The notes under the pieces: generated by a model
What the model was told of the DNA's origin: nothing
Seen by the model: the letters and a program-made list of their open reading frames with translations, nothing else
Database searches by the model: none
In this document: positions 1 through 6,707 of the stretch, piece by piece
Numbering within the stretch: the stretch's first letter is position 1
Layout of the letters: each line of letters opens with the position of its first letter
From: Hyphomonas sp.
GTDB taxonomy: Bacteria > Pseudomonadota > Alphaproteobacteria > Caulobacterales > Hyphomonadaceae
Assembly (NCBI GenBank): GCA_003486945.1
Contig: DNFL01000089.1
Span: 1-8,946 of the forward strand
DNA length: 8,946 nt
Direction of reading: 5' to 3'
Position numbers and translations under genes: made by a program

Positions 1-798
1 ATCGCCAACGCCTCGCGCCCGATCAAGAGCTCCGAGCGTGAGCTGTGCGCGGCGGCCGGTGTGACGGAGATTACCGAAATTCCGATGGGCTATGACGGCG
101 TGGTGCTCGCCACAGCCAAGGAGAGCCCGCTTTTCGACATTACCAAGGAAGAGCTCTACCTGGCGCTCGCCAAGGATGTTCCGGACGGGAAGGGCGGTCT
201 GCAACCGAACCCGTACAAATTGTGGAGCGAAGTGTCGCCCAAGCTGCCCGCTGCGCCGATCCTGATCCTTGGCCCGCCGCCCACTTCCGGCACGCGTGAT
301 GCCTTTGTCGAACTGGGCATGGAAGCCGGCGCGCTTGCCATCCCGCAGCTGGCGGAGCTGAAGAAGACCGATGAGGCTGCTTTCAAGGCGCTGGCGCATA
401 CGGTGCGCACGGACAACACCTGGGTGGATTTCGGCGAGAACGATTCCGCTATCGTCCAGTCGCTCGTGAAGTCGCCGGATGCGGTCGGTATTCTCGGCTT
501 CTCCTTCCTCGAGCAGAATGGCGACCGGGTGAAGGGAGGCCTGCTGGGCGGAGTTGAGCCGACCTTCGAGAACATTACCAACGGCCAGTACGGTCTTGCC
601 CGCGTGATGTACTTCTATGTGAAGGACCAGAACCTTGGCCTCGTGCCGGGCCTTGCCGAGTTCGTGGAAGAATCGGTCAGCGAGGGCGCTGCCGGTGAAG
701 ATGGCTACATGATCGAGAAGGGGCTCATTCCTCTGCACCCGGACGAACTGGCCGCCGCGCAGGCCGCGGCAGAAGGTCTGATGAAGCGCGGAAGCTGA
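1..798 (+). CDS. pstS: Phosphate ABC transporter substrate-binding protein, PstS-like (3' part, 5' end outside window)
   Basis: Periplasmic receptor that binds inorganic phosphate and hands it to the PstCAB permease. The frame is open from base 1, giving 265 visible residues and a TGA stop at 796-798. PstS proteins are usually about 330-350 residues, so roughly 70-85 N-terminal residues, including the export signal, lie outside the window. Visible family marks are an N-A-S-R-P-I-K-S-S-E stretch at fragment residues 3-12 (the SRP anion-contact loop), the S-G-T-R-D-A-F loop at residues 96-102 typical of phosphate contact, and the C-terminal 'VPGL..FV.E..SE.A.GEDGY....GLIPL' pattern common in alphaproteobacterial PstS. 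No pstC, pstA, pstB or phoU follows; the next gene is convergent, so this is either the last gene of its unit or an orphan receptor. Another anion-binding type II receptor is possible but less likely. Confidence 0.86.
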   Translation: MANASRPIKSSERELCAAAGVTEITEIPMGYDGVVLATAKESPLFDITKEELYLALAKDVPDGKGGLQPNPYKLWSEVSPKLPAAPILILGPPPTSGTRDAFVELGMEAGALAIPQLAELKKTDEAAFKALAHTVRTDNTWVDFGENDSAIVQSLVKSPDAVGILGFSFLEQNGDRVKGGLLGGVEPTFENITNGQYGLARVMYFYVKDQNLGLVPGLAEFVEESVSEGAAGEDGYMIEKGLIPLHPDELAAAQAAAEGLMKRGS

Positions 799-808
799 CC
801 GGTCAGCT
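793..808. repeat. Perfect 16-bp palindrome spanning two convergent stop codons
   Basis: AGCTGACCGGTCAGCT equals its own reverse complement. It contains the pstS TGA stop (796-798) on the plus strand and the glycosyltransferase stop (TCA, 803-805) on the minus strand. As RNA it would fold as a 6-bp stem with a CCGG tetraloop from either direction. No T-run follows on either strand, so it is not a textbook intrinsic terminator. It may be a weak bidirectional terminator, a 3'-end stabiliser or chance. Confidence 0.45.
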
Positions 809-1909
809 CGCTGCGGCGGCCTTCGTCTTGCGCCGCCGGATGCGGATCTTGTGCCAGAAGCGGCGCCGTTGGGGCGGGTCGAGCGGCTGCAGGTTTTCGA
901 GGAACACTTCGGCGCAGGCGCGCCAGCTATAGGTTTCGGCATGCGCGCGCGCCGCGTTCCGGCTGAGCTTCAGGCAATCAATGGCGCCCTGCGCGAGATC
1001 GCCGCCGAGCGGTGTGATCGTGCCGGCGCCGGAGCCGGGGATGACGTCGCGCGGGCCGGTCGCGTCATAGGCGGCAACTGGTGTGCCGGCAGCCATCGCT
1101 TCCAGCACGACGAGGCCGAACGTATCCGTCAGGCTGGGGAAGACGAACACGTCCGCGCTGGCATAGCATGCGGCGAGGTCGTCACCGAATTTGGCGCCGG
1201 TGAAGACGACATCCTTGTATTGTTTCTTCAGCTCTTCGAGCTGCGGGCCATCGCCGACGATCACTTTCGTGCCCGGCAGGTTCAGCTCGGCGAAGGCCTC
1301 AATATTCTTCTCGACCGCGACGCGCCCGACATTCAGGAAGATCGGGCGGGGCAGGCCGGCGAACGGGTCGCCCGGCTGGCCTTCCTCAACGCGCTTCAGG
1401 GGCGAGAACATTTCGGTGTCAACGCCGCGGCTCCACGCAACGAGGTTCTGGAAGCCGTGGCCGGTGAGTTCATCCATCAGCGAAGGCGTCGCCACCATCA
1501 CCTTGCCGGAATACTTGTGGAACCAGCGCACGAAGGAATAGCCCCAGCTGACCGGAATTGGCAGGCGGGCGGAAACGTATTCCGGAAAACGCGTGTGGTA
1601 GGCCGTGGTGAAGGGGTGCTTCTCGGTCAGGCACACGGCGCGGGCCGCCATGCCGAGCGTGCCTTCGGTGGCGATGTGCACGGCGTCAGGTTCGAACTCG
1701 TCGAAAATGCTGGAGATGCGCGGACGTCCGAACAGGCCCATCTTGATTTCGGGATAGGTAGGGAGCGGCATCGTCATGAAGCCGGCGCCAGGGTGCACGA
1801 TTTCCCACGTGTGACCCATCGCCTCGGTCTCGGCGATGATGCGCTTCATCGTGCGCACGACGCCATTGACCTGGGGGTCCCAGGCGTCGGTGACGAGCAT
1901 GATGCGCAT
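803..1909 (-). CDS. GT4-family glycosyltransferase (SqdX/MgtA-like, GT-B fold)
   Basis: Retaining GT-B enzyme transferring a sugar from a nucleotide donor to an acceptor, probably at the cytoplasmic face of the membrane; donor and acceptor are unknown. The protein is 368 residues, usual for the family. N-terminal acceptor domain: 'MRIMLVTDAWDPQVNGVVRT' with the glycine loop at residues 15-18. Mid-region: 'AYHTRFPEYV' and 'SRGVDTEMF'. C-terminal donor domain: 'LNVGRVAVEKN' with R196 and K201 as the usual diphosphate contacts, then 'FPSLTDTFGLVVLEAMAAGTPVA'. The EX7E motif reads D262-X7-E270. The tail (from about residue 348) is strongly basic (RRRFWHKIRIRRRK), which may bind acidic lipids. The start chosen is ATG at 1909-1907, because AGGGAG lies 5 bases upstream; the in-frame TTG at 1924 would overlap that site. 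Similarity to SqdX, MgtA or PimB-type enzymes is by motif only, so a lipid glycosyltransferase is an inference. Confidence 0.93.
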   Translation of the reverse strand: MRIMLVTDAWDPQVNGVVRTMKRIIAETEAMGHTWEIVHPGAGFMTMPLPTYPEIKMGLFGRPRISSIFDEFEPDAVHIATEGTLGMAARAVCLTEKHPFTTAYHTRFPEYVSARLPIPVSWGYSFVRWFHKYSGKVMVATPSLMDELTGHGFQNLVAWSRGVDTEMFSPLKRVEEGQPGDPFAGLPRPIFLNVGRVAVEKNIEAFAELNLPGTKVIVGDGPQLEELKKQYKDVVFTGAKFGDDLAACYASADVFVFPSLTDTFGLVVLEAMAAGTPVAAYDATGPRDVIPGSGAGTITPLGGDLAQGAIDCLKLSRNAARAHAETYSWRACAEVFLENLQPLDPPQRRRFWHKIRIRRRKTKAAAAS

Positions 1910-2108
1910 TGCATCTCCCTGCAAACATCGTGGCGAAGCCCCCCGCGGGCCGCTCGGGGCGCAATCTGGCGGGCCCGGGCGGCGGCGTAAAGGGGGCGGC
2001 TGCGGTCAAATTCCTCTCGCAGGCGGGCGCGTCCACAGGTATTCTCATGCTTCGCCCGTGCCGCGGGCAGCAAGATTTGCCCTTTTCCAAGTGAGTTCAC
2101 CTGTTCCC
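1910..2108. other. Divergent intergenic region between glycosyltransferase and putA
   Basis: This gene-free stretch of 199 bp should hold the promoters of both flanking genes. It is very GC-rich in its left half, with GCCCGGGC at 1973-1980. I find no convincing -35/-10 pair on either strand. TATTCT at 2040-2045 resembles a -10 for putA but lacks a matching -35. A short dyad GTGA-GT-TCAC sits at 2091-2100, just before the putA start. No tRNA or small RNA is recognisable. Confidence 0.5.
1915..1920 (-). promoter_or_regulatory. Ribosome-binding site of the glycosyltransferase
   Basis: Read on the minus strand the sequence is AGGGAG-ATGCA-ATG, a strong Shine-Dalgarno at 5-base spacing. It fixes the start at 1909 rather than the upstream TTG at 1924. 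Confidence 0.75.
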
Positions 2109-5100
2109 ATGCCTGATACACTCGCCTCGCTCCCGGTCGACTGGGACGCGCTCGACGCCCTGAAATTCGCTGATGAGGAAGCCCTCCTCGAAGGCCTCCT
2201 GAAACAGGGCGTGCTGCCGGGCCCGATCCGCGAAGGCGCGGTGCGCCGGGGGCGGGAGCTGGTGGTGATCGCCCGCTCGAAGGGGCGCAAAAAGGGAATG
2301 ATGGAGAGCTTCCTGGAGGAGTTCGGCCTGTCCAATTCCGAAGGCCTCGCGCTGATGTGCCTTGCCGAGGCACTGCTGCGGGTGCCGGATGCGGCGACCA
2401 AGGATGACCTGATCGCGGAGAATATCCGTTCCGGCAACTGGGGCGCGCATCAGGGCCAGTCGGACAGCTGGCTGGTGAATGCCTCGACCTGGGGCCTGAT
2501 GCTGACCGGCAAGGTGATCGGCCCGCCGGACAGCGCGAAACGCGGCGCGGCGCATTTCGTTGGCGGCCTGATCCGCCAGAGCGGCGAGCCGGTGATCCGC
2601 ACGGCGATGATGCAGGCGATGCGTATCATGGGCGAGCAGTTCGTCCTTGGGCGGACGGTCGGCGAGGCGCTGAAGCGGGGCCGCCGGATGATCAAGGCGG
2701 GCGAGGCGCAGAATTTCTCGTTCGACATGCTGGGCGAGGGCGCGCGCACCTCGGCAGATGCCGAGCGCTACTTCACAGCCTACGAGCAGGCGATTGCGGC
2801 TGTGGCTGCGGACAAGGCGGACGGCCAGGCGCCGGAGGCGGCGAACGGCGTTTCGGTGAAACTCTCGGCGCTGCATCCGCGCTATCTCGCGGTGAAGGAA
2901 GCGCGCGTGATGGCGGAGCTTTATCCGAAAGTGCTGACGCTCTGCCAGCAGGCGGCGAAGGCGAATATCGGCCTCTGCCTCGATGCGGAGGAGGCGCACC
3001 GGCTGGTGATCAGCCTGAAGATTTTCGAAAAACTGGCGCGTGAGCCGTCGCTGGAAGGCTGGACGGGACTTGGCCTCGCGGTGCAGGCCTATCAGAAACG
3101 CGCGCTCGCGGTGATCGAACGGCTGTCGAGTTTGGCAGACGTGACCGGCAGGCGCTTCATGGTGCGGCTGGTGAAGGGCGCGTACTGGGACAGCGAGATC
3201 AAGCATGCGCAGGTGGAGGGCTATCCGAACTTCCCGGTGTTCACCACCAAGCAGGGAACGGACGTTCACTACCTTGCCTGCGCGAAGGCGATGCTGGCGG
3301 CTTCGCCCTCGATCTTCCCGTGCTTTGCCACGCACAATGCGCACACGTTGGCGGCGGTGGAGTTGCTGGCAGGGCAGGCGGGTGTGACGGCATACGAATT
3401 CCAGCGTCTGCACGGCATGGGCGAGCCGCTTTACGAGGCCGCCGAAGCGGGCGGTCGCGTGCGGGTGTATGCGCCGGTGGGCGCGCATGAGGACCTCTTG
3501 CCCTATCTCGTCCGCCGCCTGCTTGAGAACGGCGCGAATACGAGTTTTGTTCATTCTTTCCTCGACGATACGGTCCCGCCCGAGCAGGTTGTGGCGGACC
3601 CGGTGGCGAAAGTGGAAGTTGGCCCGCGCCGGCATCCGCGCATTCCGACACCGCCGCGCCTTTACGGTGCGACGCGCCGCAACTCCGCCGGCCATGATCT
3701 CAGCCAGTCCGGCGTGCGCGCGAACTTCGCAGCGGCCGTGAAGGCGCTAGATGAAGGCCCGGCGATTGCGGCGGGCGCTATCGTCTCTGGCAGGGCCATC
3801 ACCGGCGGCGGCGACCTTGTGCGCGCGCCGGCCGATACCAATCACGTGATTGGCGCAGTGCTCGAAGCCGATGCGGTCTCGATCGATAGCGCGCTGGATG
3901 CGGCGGCGGCTTACCAGCCGGAATGGGACCATCTCGGCGGACCGAAACGGGCGGAATACCTGCACGCGATGGCGGATGCGATGGAAACGAATGCGGCGCA
4001 CCTGATTGCGCTGATGGCGCGCGAAGCGGGCAAGACGCTTGCAGACGGGATTGCCGAAGTGCGCGAGGCTGTGGACTTCTGCCGCTACTATGCCGCGCAG
4101 GCGGCGGAGGATTTCGGCGCGCCGGTGCGTCTGCCGGGGCCGACGGGTGAGACGAACCACTTGTCCTTGCACGGACGAGGCGTGTTCTGCTGCATCAGCC
4201 CGTGGAACTTCCCGCTGGCCATCTTTACCGGGCAGATCGCCGCGGCGCTGGCGGCGGGCAACACGGTGGTCGCCAAGCCTGCGGAGCAGACCGTGCTGAC
4301 GGCTTTCGAGGCGGTGCGCCTGTTCCACAAGGCAGGACTGCCGGAGGCGGCGTTGCATCTGCTGCCGGGCCGTGGCGAAACGGTCGGCGCGGCGTTGACA
4401 GCGGACCTGCGTGTATCGGGCATCTGCTTTACGGGCGGCACATCGACCGCGCGGATCATCAACCGCACGCTGGCGGGCCGCGACGGCCCGATCATTCCGT
4501 TGATTGCGGAGACGGGCGGGCTGAACGGCCTGTTCGTGGACACGACCGCGCTGCGCGAGCAGGTGATCGATGACATGATTACTTCCGCTTTCGGGTCTGC
4601 GGGCCAGCGCTGCTCTGCGCTGCGCATTGCTTTCCTGCCGAAGGCGACCGCGGACAGCCTGATCGAAGGCCTGATCGGGGCGATGGATGAGCTGAAGATC
4701 GGTGATCCGGCGCGGCCGGATACCGATACAGGGCCGGTGATTGATCCGGACGCGCTTAAGATGCTGGAGCCGCATCTGGCGCGGATGAAGGCGGAGGCGA
4801 AGCTGCTGCATCAGGCGGACGCGCGGGAACTCGGCGCGAAAGGGTTTGGCTTTGGTCCGGCGCTGGTCGAGATTTCCTCGCTTGATCAGATCACGGAGGA
4901 AAAGTTCGGGCCGAACCTGCATATCCTGCGCTATGATCCGGACAATGTGGCGGAGGTGGCGGGCGCGCTGAAGGCGAGGGGGTATGCACTGACGCTGGGC
5001 ATCCATTCGCGGCTGGAGAGCTTCCACAACGCCGTGAAGGCCGCGATGCCGGCGGGCAATACCTATGTGAACCGCTCGATGATCGGCGCAGTGGTTGGCG

Positions 5101-5243
5101 TTCAGCCGTTCGGCGGCGACGGGCTTTCCGGCACCGGACCAAAGGCGGGCGGGCCGCACTATCTCCATCGTTTTGCCACCGAGCGGGTGGTAAGTGTCAA
5201 CATCACCGCGCAGGGCGGCGACCCTGAACTTCTGAGCCTTTGA
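2109..5243 (+). CDS. putA: Bifunctional proline dehydrogenase / L-glutamate gamma-semialdehyde dehydrogenase PutA (minimal type, no DNA-binding domain)
   Basis: Oxidises proline to P5C with FAD and passes electrons to membrane quinone. It then oxidises glutamate semialdehyde to glutamate with NAD+, the intermediate being channelled between the two sites. The protein is 1044 residues. An N-terminal helical arm (to about 120) is followed by the PRODH barrel: K251 in 'VKLSALHPRY', D292 in 'LDAEEAHRL', Y454 in 'YAPVG', and R469-R470 in 'YLVRRLLENGAN'. These match E. coli PutA K329, D370, Y540, R555 and R556 with identical spacing within each pair checked. The aldehyde dehydrogenase half has N700 in 'SPWNFPLA', E801 in 'ETGG', the nucleophile C835 in 'SAGQRCSALR', and a C-terminal 'PFGGDGLSGTGPKAGG'. 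There is no N-terminal ribbon-helix-helix domain and no long C-terminal extension, so it should not act as its own repressor. The start ATG 2109 fits the family N-terminus but has no good ribosome-binding site; GTG at 2091 is an alternative. The frame stays open back to 1836, but that part overlaps the glycosyltransferase and is not protein-like. Confidence 0.97.
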   Translation: MPDTLASLPVDWDALDALKFADEEALLEGLLKQGVLPGPIREGAVRRGRELVVIARSKGRKKGMMESFLEEFGLSNSEGLALMCLAEALLRVPDAATKDDLIAENIRSGNWGAHQGQSDSWLVNASTWGLMLTGKVIGPPDSAKRGAAHFVGGLIRQSGEPVIRTAMMQAMRIMGEQFVLGRTVGEALKRGRRMIKAGEAQNFSFDMLGEGARTSADAERYFTAYEQAIAAVAADKADGQAPEAANGVSVKLSALHPRYLAVKEARVMAELYPKVLTLCQQAAKANIGLCLDAEEAHRLVISLKIFEKLAREPSLEGWTGLGLAVQAYQKRALAVIERLSSLADVTGRRFMVRLVKGAYWDSEIKHAQVEGYPNFPVFTTKQGTDVHYLACAKAMLAASPSIFPCFATHNAHTLAAVELLAGQAGVTAYEFQRLHGMGEPLYEAAEAGGRVRVYAPVGAHEDLLPYLVRRLLENGANTSFVHSFLDDTVPPEQVVADPVAKVEVGPRRHPRIPTPPRLYGATRRNSAGHDLSQSGVRANFAAAVKALDEGPAIAAGAIVSGRAITGGGDLVRAPADTNHVIGAVLEADAVSIDSALDAAAAYQPEWDHLGGPKRAEYLHAMADAMETNAAHLIALMAREAGKTLADGIAEVREAVDFCRYYAAQAAEDFGAPVRLPGPTGETNHLSLHGRGVFCCISPWNFPLAIFTGQIAAALAAGNTVVAKPAEQTVLTAFEAVRLFHKAGLPEAALHLLPGRGETVGAALTADLRVSGICFTGGTSTARIINRTLAGRDGPIIPLIAETGGLNGLFVDTTALREQVIDDMITSAFGSAGQRCSALRIAFLPKATADSLIEGLIGAMDELKIGDPARPDTDTGPVIDPDALKMLEPHLARMKAEAKLLHQADARELGAKGFGFGPALVEISSLDQITEEKFGPNLHILRYDPDNVAEVAGALKARGYALTLGIHSRLESFHNAVKAAMPAGNTYVNRSMIGAVVGVQPFGGDGLSGTGPKAGGPHYLHRFATERVVSVNITAQGGDPELLSL

Positions 5244-5246
5244 GGG
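5242..5246 (+). promoter_or_regulatory. Ribosome-binding site of the lipoprotein gene, overlapping the putA stop
   Basis: GAGGG shares bases with the putA TGA stop (5241-5243) and lies 8 bases before ATG 5255. This selects ATG 5255 over the in-frame TTG at 5240 and suggests that ribosomes finishing putA can feed the next gene. Confidence 0.7.
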
Positions 5247-5254
5247 ATACGATC

Positions 5255-6115
5255 ATGCTGCGTCTCATTGCATCTGCCTCTGTTGCTGCCCTCCTTCTGG
5301 CGGCGTGTTCGCCGGAGACAGGGGCGCCGGCTGATAGTCCGGAGGCGGAGCAAACCCTCGGCGGGGATGACAGTGTGGAGCCCGCCATGGCATTCGACAT
5401 GCCGGGTGATTTCCAGCTGTCCTATTCTCAGGAGAGCGGTGCGGCGAATGTGTCTTCGGAGCTTGACCCGGCTATTTTCGCCTTTGATCCTGAGTTGGCC
5501 TACAGCCTCTGGAAGGATGCGAAGTCATCGCTCGACGAAATGATGACGCAGGCGGCGGCTGAAGAGTCGGCTGCGTCGGGGGATCCCTCCTGGTTTCGTC
5601 CGTACACGATGGAAATCAGCAGCAAGGCGACGCTGGTGCTGGATGACCTGATCAGTGTCGAGCATTTCGTGGCGGAATATACCGGCGGCGCGCATGGCAA
5701 TTATTTCATGGGCGGCGGCGTCTACAGGAAGGGCGAGACCGAGCCGATGAAGCTGGCGGAGATGATTGCCGATGAGGCAGGTTTCCGGGCGCTGGTGGTC
5801 AAGGGGCTGGTCGAGGAGAAGGTCAATCGTGGATGGGAAGAGTCCGAGCGGCCGGTGATTTCATCGGAGCTGGGCGAACTGCTTACGCCGTCTGCGGACT
5901 ATCCGGACGTGTTCGACGGCAAGGTCGTGCTGCAGGGTTCGGAGACGGCCGGCCTGATCGGCGGGGTGGTGGTGATCTTTTCGCCCTACCATGTCGGTTC
6001 GTTTGCCGAGGGATCGTATGAGGTGCTGATCTCCGCCGCTGATCTTCAGCCGGTGCTGACGCCGGCCTGGAAGGACCGGTTCGGCGGGGCGCCGTTACCT
6101 TTGGCTCCGAACTAG
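5255..6115 (+). CDS. Putative lipoprotein with RsiV/PdaC-like (DUF3298) domain
   Basis: Protein of 286 residues with a lipoprotein signal: hydrophobic 'MLRLIASASVAALLLAAC', lipobox L15-A-A-C18, then Ser at +2, so probably lipidated at C18 and anchored facing the periplasm. A low-complexity acidic linker (about residues 20-50) follows. The folded part carries 'YTGGAHGN' at 142-149, the hallmark of the DUF4163/DUF3298 unit, and ends with 'SPYHVGSFAEGSYEV' at 243-257, which matches the C-terminal DUF3298 signature. In Bacillus RsiV this domain binds lysozyme; in Gram-negative lipoproteins of this type the role is mostly unknown. No sigma factor or anti-sigma helix is present here, so I do not call it an anti-sigma factor. 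The gene begins 11 bases after the putA stop and probably shares its mRNA. Its stop TAG (6113-6115) overlaps the stop of the convergent gene. Confidence 0.9.
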   Translation: MLRLIASASVAALLLAACSPETGAPADSPEAEQTLGGDDSVEPAMAFDMPGDFQLSYSQESGAANVSSELDPAIFAFDPELAYSLWKDAKSSLDEMMTQAAAEESAASGDPSWFRPYTMEISSKATLVLDDLISVEHFVAEYTGGAHGNYFMGGGVYRKGETEPMKLAEMIADEAGFRALVVKGLVEEKVNRGWEESERPVISSELGELLTPSADYPDVFDGKVVLQGSETAGLIGGVVVIFSPYHVGSFAEGSYEVLISAADLQPVLTPAWKDRFGGAPLPLAPN

Positions 6116-6552
6116 CAGCGGCGGAATTCCCAGGTCACAGCGCGGGCGCCGTTGAGCAGGGAAATGGTGGCGCTCATTCGGCTGCCCTTACGGGTGTAGA
6201 CGATACGCTGTGGATAGTCGTGCTTGCCGTTCTCGAAGGTGACGGTGTTCTTGGCGCGGCTGACTTCGGTGAATTCCGACGGGCCGAAGCCGCCCGGATA
6301 GGCGTTGAACACGGCCGGTGCGCCGCCATCGATGCGGGATTGTTCAAAAAAGGAAACGGCGCCGGCCTCGTCATAGGTTAGGGCGTAGCCGAAGAGGAAG
6401 CCGGCTTCCGGTTTGGACCAGATTTCCTTGTAGGACTTGTCAGCCGTGCGCCAGCAGCCGGTCATCCATTTCAGGCCTTCGTCGGCCTGGGCAACGGGGG
6501 CGATCACGGCCGAGCTGGCAGCGAGGACGAGGGCGACGAGAGCGTGTTTCAT
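6112..6552 (-). CDS. Small secreted DUF6265-like protein of unknown function
   Basis: Protein of 146 residues with a Sec signal peptide: 'MKHALVALVLAASSAVIAPVAQA', probable cleavage after A23, giving a mature periplasmic protein of about 123 residues. The body matches the DUF6265 pattern: 'LKWMTGCW' at 27-34, a tryptophan-containing 'EIWSKPEAGFLFG', 'FENGKHDYPQRIVY' around 106-119, and a beta-rich end. The family's function is not known; the repeated short strands suggest a small beta-barrel. The mature protein has only two cysteines, C33 in the conserved GCW and C146 as the very last residue, so a disulfide is conceivable. The upstream ribosome-binding signal is modest (GGTGGAAG just before ATG 6552). 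The last bases overlap the stop of the convergent lipoprotein gene. Upstream spacing of 155 bp from the thioesterase gene implies its own promoter. Confidence 0.85.
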   Translation of the reverse strand: MKHALVALVLAASSAVIAPVAQADEGLKWMTGCWRTADKSYKEIWSKPEAGFLFGYALTYDEAGAVSFFEQSRIDGGAPAVFNAYPGGFGPSEFTEVSRAKNTVTFENGKHDYPQRIVYTRKGSRMSATISLLNGARAVTWEFRRC

Positions 6553-6707
6553 TCTTCCACCATGTGCGGCCGCTGCGGGCCGGTGTTGCGCGGTTGATAC
6601 TGCGTTTCAGCGGGTCAGTCTGGCCGATAATTGCCGGGAAGTCACCCGGGGAGCTGAATGTCGGGAAGGGGGAGGGGCTTCTCGGCAGTGTTACGGAATC
6701 CAGCTTC
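6553..6707. other. Intergenic region between DUF6265 gene and thioesterase gene
   Basis: This 155-bp stretch contains the promoter of the DUF6265 gene and the 3' end of the thioesterase mRNA, both on the minus strand. An imperfect hairpin at 6643-6658 (CCGGG, 6-base loop, CCCGG) could end the thioesterase transcript, but only a short AT-rich stretch follows it on the minus strand. I see no clear -35/-10 pair. A GANTC site (GAATC) lies at 6696-6700. Confidence 0.4.

Noticed and set aside
851..1990. Open frame of 379 codons antisense to the glycosyltransferase, longer than the gene itself
   Set aside because: Composition is Gly/Ala/Arg/His-rich and motif-free; the opposite strand encodes a complete GT4 enzyme with its own ribosome-binding site.
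2040..2045. TATTCT as -10 box of putA
   Set aside because: No -35 resembling TTGACA at 16-18 bases upstream, so not listed as a promoter.
1836..2108. N-terminal extension of putA by 91 codons
   Set aside because: It overlaps the start of the divergent glycosyltransferase, is low-complexity and Arg/Gly-rich, and does not resemble a ribbon-helix-helix domain; the known minimal PutA N-terminus begins near 2109.
2097..5168. Two very long open frames antisense to putA (532 and 473 codons)
   Set aside because: Both are rich in Arg, His, Ala and Gln with no domain-like motifs, and lie opposite a gene with perfect PutA motifs. Such frames arise from strong G/C preference at third codon positions.
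5255..6115. RsiV-type anti-sigma factor
   Set aside because: There is a lipoprotein signal instead of a cytoplasmic anti-sigma domain with a membrane helix, and no sigma-factor gene is adjacent.
6643..6658. Hairpin as intrinsic terminator of the thioesterase operon
   Set aside because: Only a 5-bp stem and no run of T on the minus strand; mentioned with the intergenic region but not called a terminator.
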